Source of the DNA: Molanna angustata
Lineage: Eukaryota; Arthropoda; Insecta; Trichoptera; Molannidae
DNA length: 64,000 bases
Assembly (NCBI GenBank): GCA_963576475.1
Contig: OY754973.1
Location: forward strand, 7,283,052 to 7,347,051
Direction: 5' to 3'
A program made the translations under genes and the position numbers. Below are positions 11,150 through 22,638 of the stretch, piece after piece; position 1 is the stretch's first letter, and each line of letters starts with the position of its first letter. The notes under the pieces were generated by a model. The model saw only the letters and a program-made list of their open reading frames with translations. It searched no databases and had not been told where the DNA came from.

Positions 11150-11312
11150 CAATGAGGTTCACTATCCATTCTGAATCTTTTGTAGGTGAGAAGAAACTGG
11201 TGTTTGAAAATACACGCATGGGGTGTGCTGCCTTTTTTAAGTGAATGCATTCCCGCACACCTGCTGCTGGTTAACCCACATTGTGAGATACGCCATGATG
11301 GTATCTATATAT
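11150..11312 (+). repeat. SINE-like dispersed repeat, family C
   Basis: Carries aatacacgcatggggtgtgc, then cattcccgcacacctg, then ctggttaacccacattgtg and gccatgatggtat. This is the order of the copy at 8630-8855. The Tc1-like element lies between the two copies. Confidence 0.6.
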
Positions 11313-11884
11313 TTATTCGCAAATTACCTTGATAATTTTCAGAGAGTCTGAGCTGCCAGCCAAAAAAAAAACAAATTTGTATTCTGCGCAGCCCACGTGA
11401 TTTTTGAGATGTTTTCCGATAAATCTACCTACTGGTAAAATAATAAAATGCTTATCACAAACGTTCCGACATGACATGTCATGTACCATGGAATTAGGTG
11501 TGTTGGCATTCTTAACATAACATTCTACTACACACCATAGAACCGTCATCATTATAGTGTAGGTAATCACTATGACACAATCATTCATTTAGTATTCATC
11601 ATATATCCAGATCATGATTGAATGTCATTATGTAGAATTCTCTGTTCTTCTCAGTACCAACCACCTCTCATTAAATTAATATTTGTATCGACGACTCATG
11701 GAAGTGCATAATATTGCAATCCAATTGAACATAATTAGTATACATTATACCTAGGTACCTACAAGTGAATATAATAAAACAATAAAAAAAAATACATTTG
11801 ACAAATAAAATTCACATACACACTTTAAACCAAAGGAAACGAGGGTATAAAGAAGAAGTTACGTTGTTTGAATCCAAGAAAAAG
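11313..11884. other. AT-rich gap
   Basis: No gene or recognisable repeat. Confidence 0.45.
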
Positions 11885-12235
11885 AACTGTTTATCAAATT
11901 TAATTAAAAAAACTGTTTAAGTATCAAATTTAATAAAAAAAACTGTTTATCAAATTTAATAAAAAAACTGTTTATCAAATTTAATTAAAAAAACTGTTTA
12001 TCAAATTTAATAAAAAAACTGTTTAAGTATCAAATTTAATAAAAAAAACTGTTTATCAAATTTAATAAAAAAAACTGTTTATCAAATTTAATTAAAAAAA
12101 AAACTGTTTATCAAATTTAATAAAAAAACTGTTTAAGTATCAAATTTAATAAAAAAAACTGTTTATCAAATTCAATAAAAAAACTGTTTATAAAATTTAA
12201 GAAAAAAAAATGGTTTTTCAAATGTAAGAAAAAAC
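11885..12235. repeat. AT-rich tandem array with a four-unit higher-order pattern
   Basis: About 13 units of aactgtttatcaaatttaat plus an A-run occur head to tail (unit A, about 25 bases). Every fourth unit reads ctgtttaagtatc instead of ctgtttatc (unit B, about 29 bases). The order by eye is A-BAAA-BAAA-BAAA, with the last units decaying. Remnants of the same array reappear at 13095-13140, 13340-13400 and 13680-13710, so the array once ran through insertions now lodged in it. Confidence 0.8.
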
Positions 12236-12242
12236 GGTGACA

Positions 12243-13076
12243 GGAAAATTATTCGAAAAACAATTATTCGAATGCTCAATTTTACGAAAATCAATTTTAC
12301 GAATGGCAATTATTCGAATCACATTTTTTCGAAAAACAATTTTCCGAACACACAATTCTCAGAATTTACAATTGTTCGAATTTTTATGACGTCATGTTGG
12401 TAGTATTGTGAGAGGAACAAACCATAGATTTTTATTGTAATATACTAGATGTCGTAGTTAGCAAATTTTGTATGAATCGAAAACAAATGACTCACTTTTT
12501 GCACGGAGTACTACATCTTCATAGTATATTATGTATAATGAAAATCTATGAAATAAACAACATGGCGACGCACCGCGCTGTCAGATATCCTAGGATGTAC
12601 ACCTATTTTTTAAACCTAAACCTACAAAACTTTGGTGAATATAGGTTGGTTAGGTTTGTTTGTAGTTATAATTGCGACTGGCGTGAGCCAGTTGCATTAT
12701 ATATTGAAAAAAGTAACTATAATATTAAAGTAAAATAACTAAATTGGTGTGAATACTAGATAAACACAAACTGGTGTACAAACTAGGCTATCCCGCGCTG
12801 TCAAATATCAGTTATTAAAAATGTGCAAACATACGTACCCAATAATAATACAACAAGTAATAATAGGCTTCATCGAATATATTTTACTGGCAACAAATAT
12901 GTCAAAGGAGGCAACATAATGACACAAAAATATATTATATTCGGTTAATTGGTTTTCCAACAAATGTTAATTCGAATAATTTGCTTTCGGACAATTGTCA
13001 TTCTGATAACTGATTTTCGAAAAATTGTTATTCGTACAATTGCGCATTCGAACAATTGTGTTTCGAAGAATTTTCA
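12243..13076. mobile_element. Foldback-type element with long inverted ends built of ttcgaa subrepeats
   Basis: The first about 145 bases and the last about 130 bases are imperfect reverse complements. Both consist of 17-19-base modules such as caattattcgaatg and caattttacgaaaat. The interior is non-coding and holds a nested MITE (12423-12550) and two copies of a cgcgctgtcaratatc string (near 12576 and 12795). Long modular inverted repeats and no gene fit a foldback-like non-autonomous DNA element. It interrupts the AT-rich tandem array. Confidence 0.7.
12423..12550. mobile_element. Short internally deleted copy of the 7731-8033 MITE
   Basis: Starts catagatttttattgtaata and ends taatgaaaatctatg. 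It shares ctagatgtcgtagttagcaa and gaatcg with the longer copy but lacks about 175 internal bases. It sits inside the foldback element. Confidence 0.65.
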
Positions 13077-13397
13077 TGTAATCAGAAAAAACTACCTATG
13101 TCAATTAAATTTAATAAAAAAAAACCCTTAAGGGGTTATTAATTAATCAAAATTAAGAAATAACTATGTTCATTTTTTATTTATTTATTTATTTATTTAA
13201 AACATTTTAAACACATGTGCACAATGGCGGGCTTATTGCCAAATGGCAATATCTTCCAACCAACCATATTCATTTGGTGAAGCAAAATGATTTTATGACA
13301 CGTATCTATCAATATATATGAATAAAAAATATCAAATATAATAATAGTTTATCAAATTTCATTTAAAAAAGGTTTATCAAATATAAGAAAAAACTAT
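13077..13397. repeat. Continuation of the AT-rich array with unique DNA
   Basis: Units like caattaaatttaat plus an A-run and ggtttatcaaatataag resume here. They are separated by about 180 bases of unique AT-rich sequence with a tttatttatttattta run near 13180. Confidence 0.5.
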
Positions 13398-13676
13398 TAT
13401 TATTAAAAGTCTCAATCCTGCGGATAGGTTTGCAGAAGAAGTCTACATCTCGCTTTCCATCTATCTTCTGCAGCCCTCTTCAGCTCAACATATGTGGCGC
13501 AGTTCATGTCCTCGCACACCTGGGCCAAATACTCCCGTCGGGGGCGCCCCCTGTGGTTTGCCTCCTCAACCATTCCCTCCATTAGGTCATGTAGGATACC
13601 CTCGTGGCGCAAGATGTGACCAATCCGGGGAGAACGTCTCTCGGAGATGGTTTTGAGTAGGTGAAAAAAGTAAAAG
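13398..13676 (-). pseudogene. 5'-truncated RTE-like LINE 3' end with 14-bp target duplication
   Basis: The minus-strand frame (stop at 13412) encodes ERRSPRIGHILRHEGILHDL, then NHRGRPRREY and ELKRAAEDRWKARCR. This is the characteristic C-terminus of RTE-like LINE polyproteins (R-W-G-H-V, G-R-P-R, A-A-x-D-R-x-x-W/R). The 3' end is a TAATAATAA tail. The 14-mer taagaaaaaactat flanks the fragment on both sides (13384-13397 and 13677-13690), consistent with a LINE target duplication made in the AT-rich array. Only the last about 85 codons were copied. Confidence 0.75.
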
Positions 13677-13699
13677 TAAGAAAAAACTATATTTATCAA

Positions 13700-14534
13700 A
13701 TAATTAAGTAACGATGTTCCTTTGCGTCCTTCTACTCCCTTCTTCCTTTCCTCACTGCCACGATCAGTCTGTTTATTTGCCTACTTTGCGTCACTTATGT
13801 TGGTTGGAAGAAATTGCCTTATGCCAATAAACCTGCCTTTGTAAGCGTTGTTGTTCAAAATTAAATAAATGAATAAATTAAAAAGAGGTTCTTACAGAAA
13901 TGCTTTATCAAAACTCGTAACGATACACTCCTTCATATGGCGGCCTTTGAGAATTTGAAATAAAAAATTCCCTCGAAATACAATAATCATAACTTTCCAG
14001 TAATGAAAAGTATTAAACAACTAGTAAAATCACACATTCTTTAAATATGAATTAGTTAAGTATAAAAATATTAGCAGTGGTTCGGCACTTCTGAGTAGGT
14101 ACCTCAAAAGGCTGTACCAGGATCGAAACGTACGCAAGGAAGAGAAGAAGCAGAAAACAAAACAAATGAATTGATTACGAACCTTACGAATGATGTTCTT
14201 CTTTAGTCATAATATAAGGTCTTTGATTACGAACGAAACAAATCCCGTAAAGTAAAATGAAAACAAAATTTGAACACCTATTACATAATTTTTATCTTTA
14301 CTATATGAAGAATATTATGGCAATCATTTAAATACAGATAAAATTCTGATCCTACGTAATTTGTGTACATAACTACATGTTAGATAGAAGCAAAGCTTTT
14401 TCAACTTTTTTGGCGTACCAACCTACATTTAATAAATGTTTAAAGAAGTTAACACTGTGGATAATCGTTTTCTAACTAAAACACATGTCTTTTGTTATAT
14501 TTTAAAAGTTTGTAGATCGCTGTAAGCTGTGACA
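13700..14534. other. AT-rich gap
   Basis: No gene or clear repeat seen. Confidence 0.45.
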
Positions 14535-14660
14535 TAGCGTTAATTCGTTTGAGTTTAGTGTCTTTTCTAGGTTTGGATTCCAGCAGAAGAGAATTTTACG
14601 AGAAAATATTTCTCGTGTGATTCTTGCATGTTTGTGTATCACTAAACTGGGGAACTATAT
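14535..14660 (+). repeat. SINE family A, diverged copy
   Basis: Contains aggtttggattccagcagaa (decayed B box) followed by atttctcgtgtgattcttgc, matching the order at 58700-58890. Confidence 0.5.
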
Positions 14661-14774
14661 TGTTGAAAGAAATTGTTATTTGGTAATAAGATCCATTTTC
14701 ACAGAGTGCAAGAATGTGATCACACTACAAATAATAAACTTCAATGATTCCCGTTCTTCACGCACAATCACCAT

Positions 14775-14935
14775 TTTAAATAAGTGAATATTTATTTTTA
14801 TTGACAAACTTTTTAACATCTCAATAGAGACGAATTTAAAAAGTTTGTCAGTATAAATATCATTTGACTCCCGATAGGGAAAAAAAATCCAATGTTTGCG
14901 TATGTACATATATGCAATTAAAAAAATATTTGAAT
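14775..14935 (+). repeat. MITE-like repeat, family B
   Basis: Carries the family core: caatagagacgaa, then atcatttgactcccgatagg, then aatccaatgtttgcgtatg. The same core is seen at 18885-19045, 25684-25925 and 37715-37875. Confidence 0.6.
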
Positions 14936-15145
14936 ATTTATTTAGATGACAACAACAGCGTATAATAAATCATATAAAATAAAGATGATTTAAGTAATAT
15001 TAAAGCCAATTACAGGTTGTCACTGGAGTTATTGTAGTATATTAAGATAAATTAGGAATAGTTACATATTATGGTGAGATATTGTGTGAATGATGTGTGA
15101 AATTGTATATATAAATGTGTGCAGTATATTAAGCGTTGAATAAGA

Positions 15146-15511
15146 TTATGAGGATGAAATTTTAGGTCTGATATATTTGTTTAAATGTGGGGGCGCTAAG
15201 AATATGTCTAATTCTTGAAAATGCCTATTGTATGTATTACAGATTCTGTAGATTGTTGCATGTTGAGCATAGTTAGTGTGCTGAGTGGTAAGTTGGAAAA
15301 GAGGAGTGTGTCTAGTTCTACGAGTAGGGATGTTGAAAGATATATAATTTAAAAGAGCAGGAGAATCAATTTTATTATTAATAATATTGTGGAGAAGCAT
15401 CATATCAGATACTGTACGTCTGTTGACGAGTGAATCAATGCAGTGGTAAATCCTTGCCTCACGAATATATGAACCTATATAAAAATGAGAAACGTCCTTC
15501 TCGAAACACAC
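15146..15511 (-). pseudogene. LINE open reading frame C-terminus (CR1/L2/Jockey-like)
   Basis: The minus-strand frame reads VNRRTVSDMMLLHNIINNKI, then SFNIPTRRTRHTPLFQL, then YNRHFQELDIF before a stop. This matches the post-reverse-transcriptase tail seen in the related fragment at 26783-27165 (SDAVFLFKIANSIVDCPELL, VPTRATR, HLNELDIF). The reverse transcriptase itself is absent, so the copy is 5'-truncated. It is internally open but has no independent function. Confidence 0.6.
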
Positions 15512-16872
15512 AACTGCGATCTTCTTTTCTTCAGCATGTTAACTCGATTGTTGGATTTTTGCCACCCCATTTGATCCTCCACAATTCCCTATCCTGGGCG
15601 CACTACACACATCTCCCTCCAGCACAATTTTTAATATCATCAGACAAATTTGCCTGAGATCTGCCGACGCTCCTTCAGCTTGATCTCGGTTGCCATTGTC
15701 AGAAATTTTTTTGGTCCTCTATGAATCTTGGCATCATATTTATTTATTTTTTATTAATAGAAAAAAGAATTAGAAATCACATATACAGGTACATTTTTGT
15801 TTTATACATAAATTTGATAAAGGTACATGTGTAATCACTGCCTTACTATTGTTAGATTCCCAGTAGCTTAATTTTTTAGAGAGATCTTGGTCATACCCCT
15901 GATGTTTCTCATTTAAAAAGATCTGAAGTCAATGACAGTCCCCGAGTGTGAATATTCCATTCACATTCGTCGATTTTTCTTTTTGCACTATGATGCCGAG
16001 ATTGCTAATCTAGAGGGCTCCATGAGCTACTTTTCGTGCTATGCATTTTTTCTTGTCGCTCACTTAGCGTTCTGTGGAGGGGCCGTTTACAGATCCCATA
16101 TGCAAAGCGGGTGGTGGTGGAAGTAGCGAAAAAATATGTGTAATCATATAATCATATTATTTCCTATACTTACTTATACTTTATAGAGAAGTAACTAAGA
16201 AAAAATAGACATATTATAGAATAAACAGTAAAACGATAAAATTACAAAACTAATGTTTTCATCATTTGTCTATACCCTAGTGCTTTATTTTTTGTCAAAT
16301 AAATGAGTTTTCTGATTTAGTTCATATAATTATAATGTCTTTCGAAAAAAATAACATTTCAAATTAAAGCCTAATTATTGTAAATGAAATAAAATATAAG
16401 AAACTTTTGTAAATCTGTGATGAGACCTCATTGTTGGTATTTTCTGGAGTGGAGAAATGATTTATCTTGGTTGGCTCTTGTCCAAATTATTTCTTTCTTC
16501 TGTCTATTACACTATACACTTGATACATTATTTCTGTTTATAAATTCATTTGCGAATTTATGATCGTCAAGAAAAATCATTGTAATATCATCCCAAATTA
16601 CCACAACATGATGCAATAAAATATAATGATTGAATTTATAAAAATACATATAATAAAATAAATGCAATTCTAAATATTATTTGCCCTATATTCTTAAAAG
16701 AATGTACAATTAACAATTTATAACTATGATCTAGGACATTTTTTTATTACGTTGTTTTAGGATATGGACTTTTTAAACAATGGATATTAAGGACAAGTTA
16801 CATATCAAAGTAGACATCTTTTAAAAAAGGAACAACAAAAATATTATCTAAATTAAGCAAAATGCTTGTGCT
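15512..16872. other. AT-rich gap
   Basis: Short chance frames only. The about 60-codon plus-strand frame near 15932 has no recognisable family. No RNA gene or clear repeat is seen. Confidence 0.45.
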
Positions 16873-16965
16873 ATAGGTGAACGTGAAGGTGAACGCAGGA
16901 TTCGAACTCACGGTCACTGTATTACTAATCCAGCGCGCTAACCGCTCTGCCACTATCCATCTAAT
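16873..16965 (-). repeat. tRNA-like SINE head
   Basis: On the minus strand, tggcagagcggttagcgcgc (A-box region) and gagttcgaatcctgcg (B box) lie at tRNA spacing. The loop between them contains ttagtaa. The acceptor stem does not pair, so this is a tRNA-derived repeat and not a functional tRNA. Confidence 0.55.
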
Positions 16966-17867
16966 ATACAGATTTATTTTTGGATTGAAAATTTTAATTA
17001 TGAATCTTCTTCTTACTATTCGTTCAAAGTTTATTCTAGATTCGAAAATTACTTTTTATATCAAAAAGAAAACAAAGAAAAAATATTTGTCTTTTACTGT
17101 TTTTTTTTTTTCACATTCATACATCTCATATTTCGTATTTCTCACAAAAATATTTTCCGGTTACTTTTGCGTTGTATGCAGCAATGATGATCTATGTATT
17201 TATATATCAGGGTACCATACAATCAGAAGGATTATAGAATCGAGTAAATAATAACAATTAACGTATCAGACACAGTCATAAAATGGGCATGACCTTCTAT
17301 ATTTCTTTACCACTGTAATTAATTAATGTCCATTAGCGATGATGAACATTACAACTGAGCTCTTTACTAATTGAAGGAGGTTTGTTTTACTCTTCTCTGC
17401 TTTTTATCATTTATCTTTGTTTTGTGCTTTATTGCTACACTAACCACAGCTTTTATTTACAGCAAATCAACCTGACAGATTGTTCTAGATTCCAAAAAAA
17501 GATTCGCATGAAATATGACACGAATACTAATTTAAATTTTGTACGACATATTTGATTATTTTTATTTTTTATATGTAAAAAATATGAATTTTAGGTTGTA
17601 TAGAAATCTGTTTAGACTAATCTTTTGTTATAGGTATCTGGATAGTTATATTATATTTTTTCACTTGTCTGTGGACAATACTTAGTGAAAATCCATGATT
17701 AGGTATATAGAATAAAACACCAATTTATAGTTCACTGTTTATTTAATTTTCTATTGAATTTCGGGCAACTAAATCAGGTATATTATATTAATTTAAAGCG
17801 CACCCAATAACAAGTTGCCACATGATATGTATCGTCTCACAGATCCAGACTGACAGCACACATAAAA
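16966..17867. other. AT-rich gap
   Basis: A chance 124-codon frame spans 16877-17251 but is low-complexity and starts inside the SINE. Nothing else is supported. Confidence 0.4.
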
Positions 17868-17945
17868 ACTGTAACTTCGCCGAAAATCAAACCGGGGACC
17901 TTTCGTCAGAGTCAGATATCTAGCCAGCTGAGCCACAACAGTCAA
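17868..17945 (-). repeat. tRNA-like SINE head
   Basis: The minus strand reads ttgtggctcagctggctaga (A-box region) and then ggtccccggtttgattttcg (B-box-like) at tRNA spacing. The 3' body is not recognised. Confidence 0.5.
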
Positions 17946-18049
17946 TGCTTATTTTTATGCTTGTTATAAATATACAGTGAAACTAATGGAGTTTCACGAA
18001 AAAAACTAAATGAATTATTTTTCGTCTGTTGTTCAAACTGCCTATATAC

Positions 18050-18490
18050 GCCGTTGATAATTTGCTATTATACCGATGTCTTATCACGTATAATAATTCG
18101 CCATTATATGAATGTCTTACCACGTATAATAATTCGCCATTATACGAATGTCTTACCACGTATAATAATTCGCCATTATACCAATGTCTTACCAAGTGTA
18201 ATAATTCGCCATTATACCAATGTCTTACCAAGTGTAATAATTCGCCATTATACCAATGTCTTACCACGTGTAATAATTCGCCATTATACCAATGTCTTAC
18301 CACGTGTAATAATTCGCCATTATACCAATGTCTTACCACGTGTAATAATTCGCCATTATACCAATGTCTTACCACGTGTAATAATTCGCCATTATACCAA
18401 TGTCTTACCACGTGTAATAATTCGCCATTATACCAATGTCTTACCACATGCAATAATTCGTCAATATATCGATGTCTTACTTGTTTATGC
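18050..18490. repeat. 36-bp tandem array, about 12 units
   Basis: The unit aattcgccattataccaatg followed by tcttaccacgtgtaat repeats head to tail. Because 36 is a multiple of three and the unit lacks stops in several frames, both strands show long frames (up to 169 codons) of 12-residue repeats; these are very likely artefacts. Units change along the array: cacgtat in the first ones, aagtgt in two, then cacgtgt, which creates a CACGTG palindrome in each later unit. Confidence 0.85.
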
Positions 18491-18499
18491 AATTAAAAA

Positions 18500-18884
18500 A
18501 ATAGTATATGCAATTAAATAAATATTCGATTTACATACACATTGGTACAAGTATGTAAACAAGCCAAAAATGAAATAATATTTCTGGCGCAGTGCAAGGG
18601 TGACATCTGTGCGAGACACCGTCACCTCATTAATAAAAACTGTCGCTTTCATTGTTTACAATTAAACCAATTTCTCAATAGATGGCGTTCCAAAAACGTT
18701 TCTTCGTTACTTCATAGATGGCAATAGTAATAATGCATTATTTTCCAGTGAATTGTTACACATTATTCAAATATATAGAACTTTCAAAAATTACATTGAT
18801 AAGGGAACTCAATAAGAAGGCATAATTGGTGAACGTTGCGCAAGCGCATAAAATGATCACGTAAACCAGCCAATGACAGGTCGT
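18500..18884. other. Gap
   Basis: No gene or repeat recognised; cttcatagatggcaatag-type strings only. Confidence 0.4.
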
Positions 18885-19045
18885 AAGCCCTGTAGGTGCC
18901 TTGAGTTCCTGGTTCTTCAATAATATTCCAACTTTGTCTCTATTGAGATATTAAAAGTTTGTCAATAAAAATATCATTTGACTCCCGATAGCGAACAAAA
19001 TCAAATGTTTGCTTATATGCTATCAAAAAAATATTCTTATTTTTG
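18885..19045 (+). repeat. MITE-like repeat, family B
   Basis: Reads gtgccttgagttcctggttc, then ccaactttgtctctattgag, then atcatttgactcccgatagc and atgtttgcttatatgc. It provides the non-palindromic reference for the palindrome at 25684-25850. Confidence 0.65.
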
Positions 19046-19099
19046 TTTCCCAGCATGAAACAAAAATACGAATATTTTGTTTCATATGTAAACCAAACG

Positions 19100-19460
19100 A
19101 TTAATGACAGGGTAATAAATAAGGACATTAGGACAGAAAGTAAAATAAAGAAAGATGTCATCAGGAGAATGAAAGTGAATGAGAATGAATATGGAACGCC
19201 TGACGAAGAAAATATACAATGCCGACACGGATGGAATGAAAGTTCGTGAACGACATTCGGAAATGTAATTAATAAGCTTGAACAACAGACGAACATGTAT
19301 GAGACGATGTATGAATGTTGAGGCGATGGATGCGTGTCAGGATATAAACTGAGGCGTTTGGTCCTCTATGCCTAACCCGTTAGGGACAAAGATTATTGCT
19401 TTGTATGTATCGCTCCTCGACGTGCATCATTAAAATGACGAACAACAATGAATGAATTTC
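19100..19460 (+). pseudogene. RTE-like LINE 3' end, degenerate
   Basis: In shifting frames the plus strand retains pieces of the C-terminus of the LINE seen at 31797-32830 and 62440-63010. These are a K-K-D-V-x-R-R-M stretch, R-R-K-Y near 19208, and MRRCMNVEAMDACQD near 19298. The last is followed by a diverged W-S-S-M-P at 19350 that corresponds to the family's S-A-Y-P end. Frameshifts and stops are frequent. Confidence 0.55.
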
Positions 19461-19609
19461 TGTATATAAATGTATGGATCTTTTGATTAAAATTCCAATA
19501 GTATTTGATAGGTTCAATAACACTCAGCGTTACAATGATTTATGTTGGGTTTTTCTGTACTTACTTTCTGTGGGGCTTTCCAACCTTTTCTCTTCTTCTT
19601 CTTTTTAGC

Positions 19610-19857
19610 TTCAGCAGGGCTACTCGTAAAGTTGATTAAGATTTGATTCAGACTTAAGAAATTGTTTAAATTGAAATTAATTGATTGCCTGTATTAATTT
19701 ATACAGAAATTAATGACAATTCCATACTTAGCTTTGATATCAAGGAATTTTATAATTGATTAATTATGATCGATACTGATTTATTCATTTTTAAGATTAA
19801 GACATTCAAACGTATTAAGATCGTGTCATTGGTAGCCCTGCTGAATATTTTGATTAA
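19610..19857. mobile_element. MITE with ttcagcagggctac inverted ends
   Basis: Starts ttcagcagggctac and ends gtagccctgctgaa, a 14-base perfect inverted repeat. The interior is AT-rich and non-coding, and a diverged copy lies at 8387-8622. CAGGG-type ends recall hAT-derived MITEs, but no 8-bp target duplication is visible. Confidence 0.65.
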
Positions 19858-20082
19858 TACTAATAGACATTGATACATTTCAATAACTCTCACCATTCAT
19901 TCATTTGTTGGGTTTTTCAGATGACCATTGTTCACGGAACGCACTTATTAAAGTGCATAAACTAATTTCTTTGGGATTTACCAACCTCTGCTTTCTTATT
20001 CTTCTGAACTTCAGATTGAATGTAGGTATATTTAAATAAATTGTCGCTGGCAGTGCTCACCTTCACGATTATAACTAGTGAT

Positions 20083-20794
20083 TAGTGATGCCCAAATGCA
20101 AGATCAAGACCGTGGCGGTCTTGGTCATGGTCTTGATTTTAGTCTTGGTCTTGCACCTCTGGTCTTGGTCTTGCATTTACAAATGTGGTCTGGTCTTGCA
20201 TACTATGCGATCGAGTCTTGGGGTCGTATTACGCATGTTATATAAGAAAACGGTAAGATAATCTTTCCCTGTCCAAATTCTCAAGTCGTATTACAGAAGT
20301 TATTTGGTATAACAGATAATACCAAATAACTTCTGTAATACAACGTGAGAATTTGGACAGGGAAAGATTATCTTACCGTTTTCTTATATAACATGCGTAA
20401 TACGACCCTTGGCCTTGGACTTACATACCTAGTCTTGGTCTTGGTCTTACAAGTATTGCAGGTCTTTTTTATGTTTCTATTGAAATTCAGTTATTACAAT
20501 GAAATATGAAAAAAACATCAATTTAAAGTATTCCGTCATTAGTACGAAGTTAATTGCTTAATATTTAATTGAAAATGAATCAGTTTATAAAATGTTGCCA
20601 GACCGCAAGACTCTTGAATTAGGTCTTGCAAGACTCTTGGTTTTAAACAGCCTGGTGTTGGTCTTGCAAGTCTCGCAAGACAAAGTGCTAGTGATAAGAA
20701 AAAGCCTTGCAAGTCTTGCAGCGACACATGCGGTCTTGGTCTTGGTCTTGCAAGTCTCGCAAAACCATGACTGCAAGACTTGTTCTCATCCCTA
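20083..20794 (+). mobile_element. cttggtcttgca-rich element, copy 1
   Basis: The termini (tagtgatgcccaaatgcaag and the complement of tagggatgagaacaagtctt) are inverted. Both flanks are dense in cttggtcttgcaag motifs on alternate strands, around an AT-rich centre. Other copies are at 23934-24330 (minus) and 61014-62000 (plus). This copy is interrupted by a palindromic insertion at 20222-20407. No transposase is present. Confidence 0.7.
20222..20407. mobile_element. 186-bp palindromic insertion with cttgg duplication
   Basis: Begins ggtcgtattacgcatgttat and ends with its reverse complement. The arms are about 88 bases with few mismatches and a short loop near 20313. cttgg occurs on both sides (20217-20221 and 20408-20412); the host element is itself cttgg-rich, so the duplication is suggestive only. 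It is non-coding and potentially hairpin-forming. Confidence 0.7.
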
Positions 20795-21215
20795 CTAGTG
20801 ATGAGCCTTGCAATCTCGGTTTGTCGAAGTTTTTATACAATTTGTTTTTTTTTTTCATGTTTCATTGTGATAACATTATACAGAAAATCAATATTTTTTT
20901 TATATCAGTATCTATTTATTGGCTTATCAATAATTCTTACGATACTTACCGGGGACCCGATACCGGTGAATGAGAGAACATTAATATTATTTATTATTTT
21001 TATAGTTTCTTGTATTGAAAAACATCCCATCTTTAAATGATGGAGATATTCTGAAAGTCATATCAACAAAGTAAATCCATATAATCAATATTTTGACAAA
21101 TTTGATTCAAATCAAATTTAAGCAAACAAGATAAATTTGTTTGTAGATAAGATATATCAAATGCATTTGTTGAATTTAATCTGTAGTATAAATATTTTGT
21201 AATAAATATATGGGT
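20795..21215. other. AT-rich gap
   Basis: No gene seen. Confidence 0.4.
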
Positions 21216-21218
21216 ACA

Positions 21219-22495
<1,277 letters not shown>

Positions 22496-22503
22496 TATAA
22501 ATA
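22496..22503 (+). promoter_or_regulatory. Candidate TATA box
   Basis: TATAAATA lies 106 bases before the candidate start codon at 22602. Initiation about 30 bases downstream would give a 5' UTR of roughly 75 bases. In AT-rich DNA such a match can be chance. A TCAGTT initiator-like string at 22583 is an alternative start site. Confidence 0.3.
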
Positions 22504-22601
22504 CCCTTTGTGTTCTAAAAAACTATTTTGAATATTTTGTTTTGGCGGGAATTTGTTTAGTTTTTCTTTTGTCACAGAACTGTCAGTTAACATTAAAGAA
22601 A

Positions 22602-22638
22602 ATGAAGTGTTCAGCGCTCCTGTCATTTGTCATTCTGT
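22602..22638 (+). CDS. Candidate first coding exon of a secreted-protein gene
   Basis: An ATG with adenines at -3 to -1 opens MKCSALLSFVIL, a Lys followed by a hydrophobic stretch, as in the n- and h-regions of a signal peptide. The frame then meets GTAAGT at 22639, a strong splice donor, leaving one coding base in phase 1. In insect genes encoding small secreted proteins, a first coding exon ending within the signal peptide is common. The upstream block lacks transposon signatures. I could not identify downstream exons in the following AT-rich sequence, so the product is unknown. The exon is far too short to be certain. Confidence 0.4.

Noticed and set aside
11885..13710. CRISPR-like array
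   Set aside because: The units are contiguous AT-rich monomers without spacers, in an insect genome; it is a satellite-like array.
16873..16965. A functional tRNA-Thr gene (minus strand, loop ttagtaa)
   Set aside because: The anticodon stem has a mismatch and the acceptor stem does not pair, so it is better explained as a tRNA-derived SINE head.
17983..18521. Long overlapping frames (155-169 codons) of 12-residue repeats on both strands
   Set aside because: They follow automatically from a 36-bp unit lacking stops; frames on both strands encode equally regular repeats, so none is credible as a gene.
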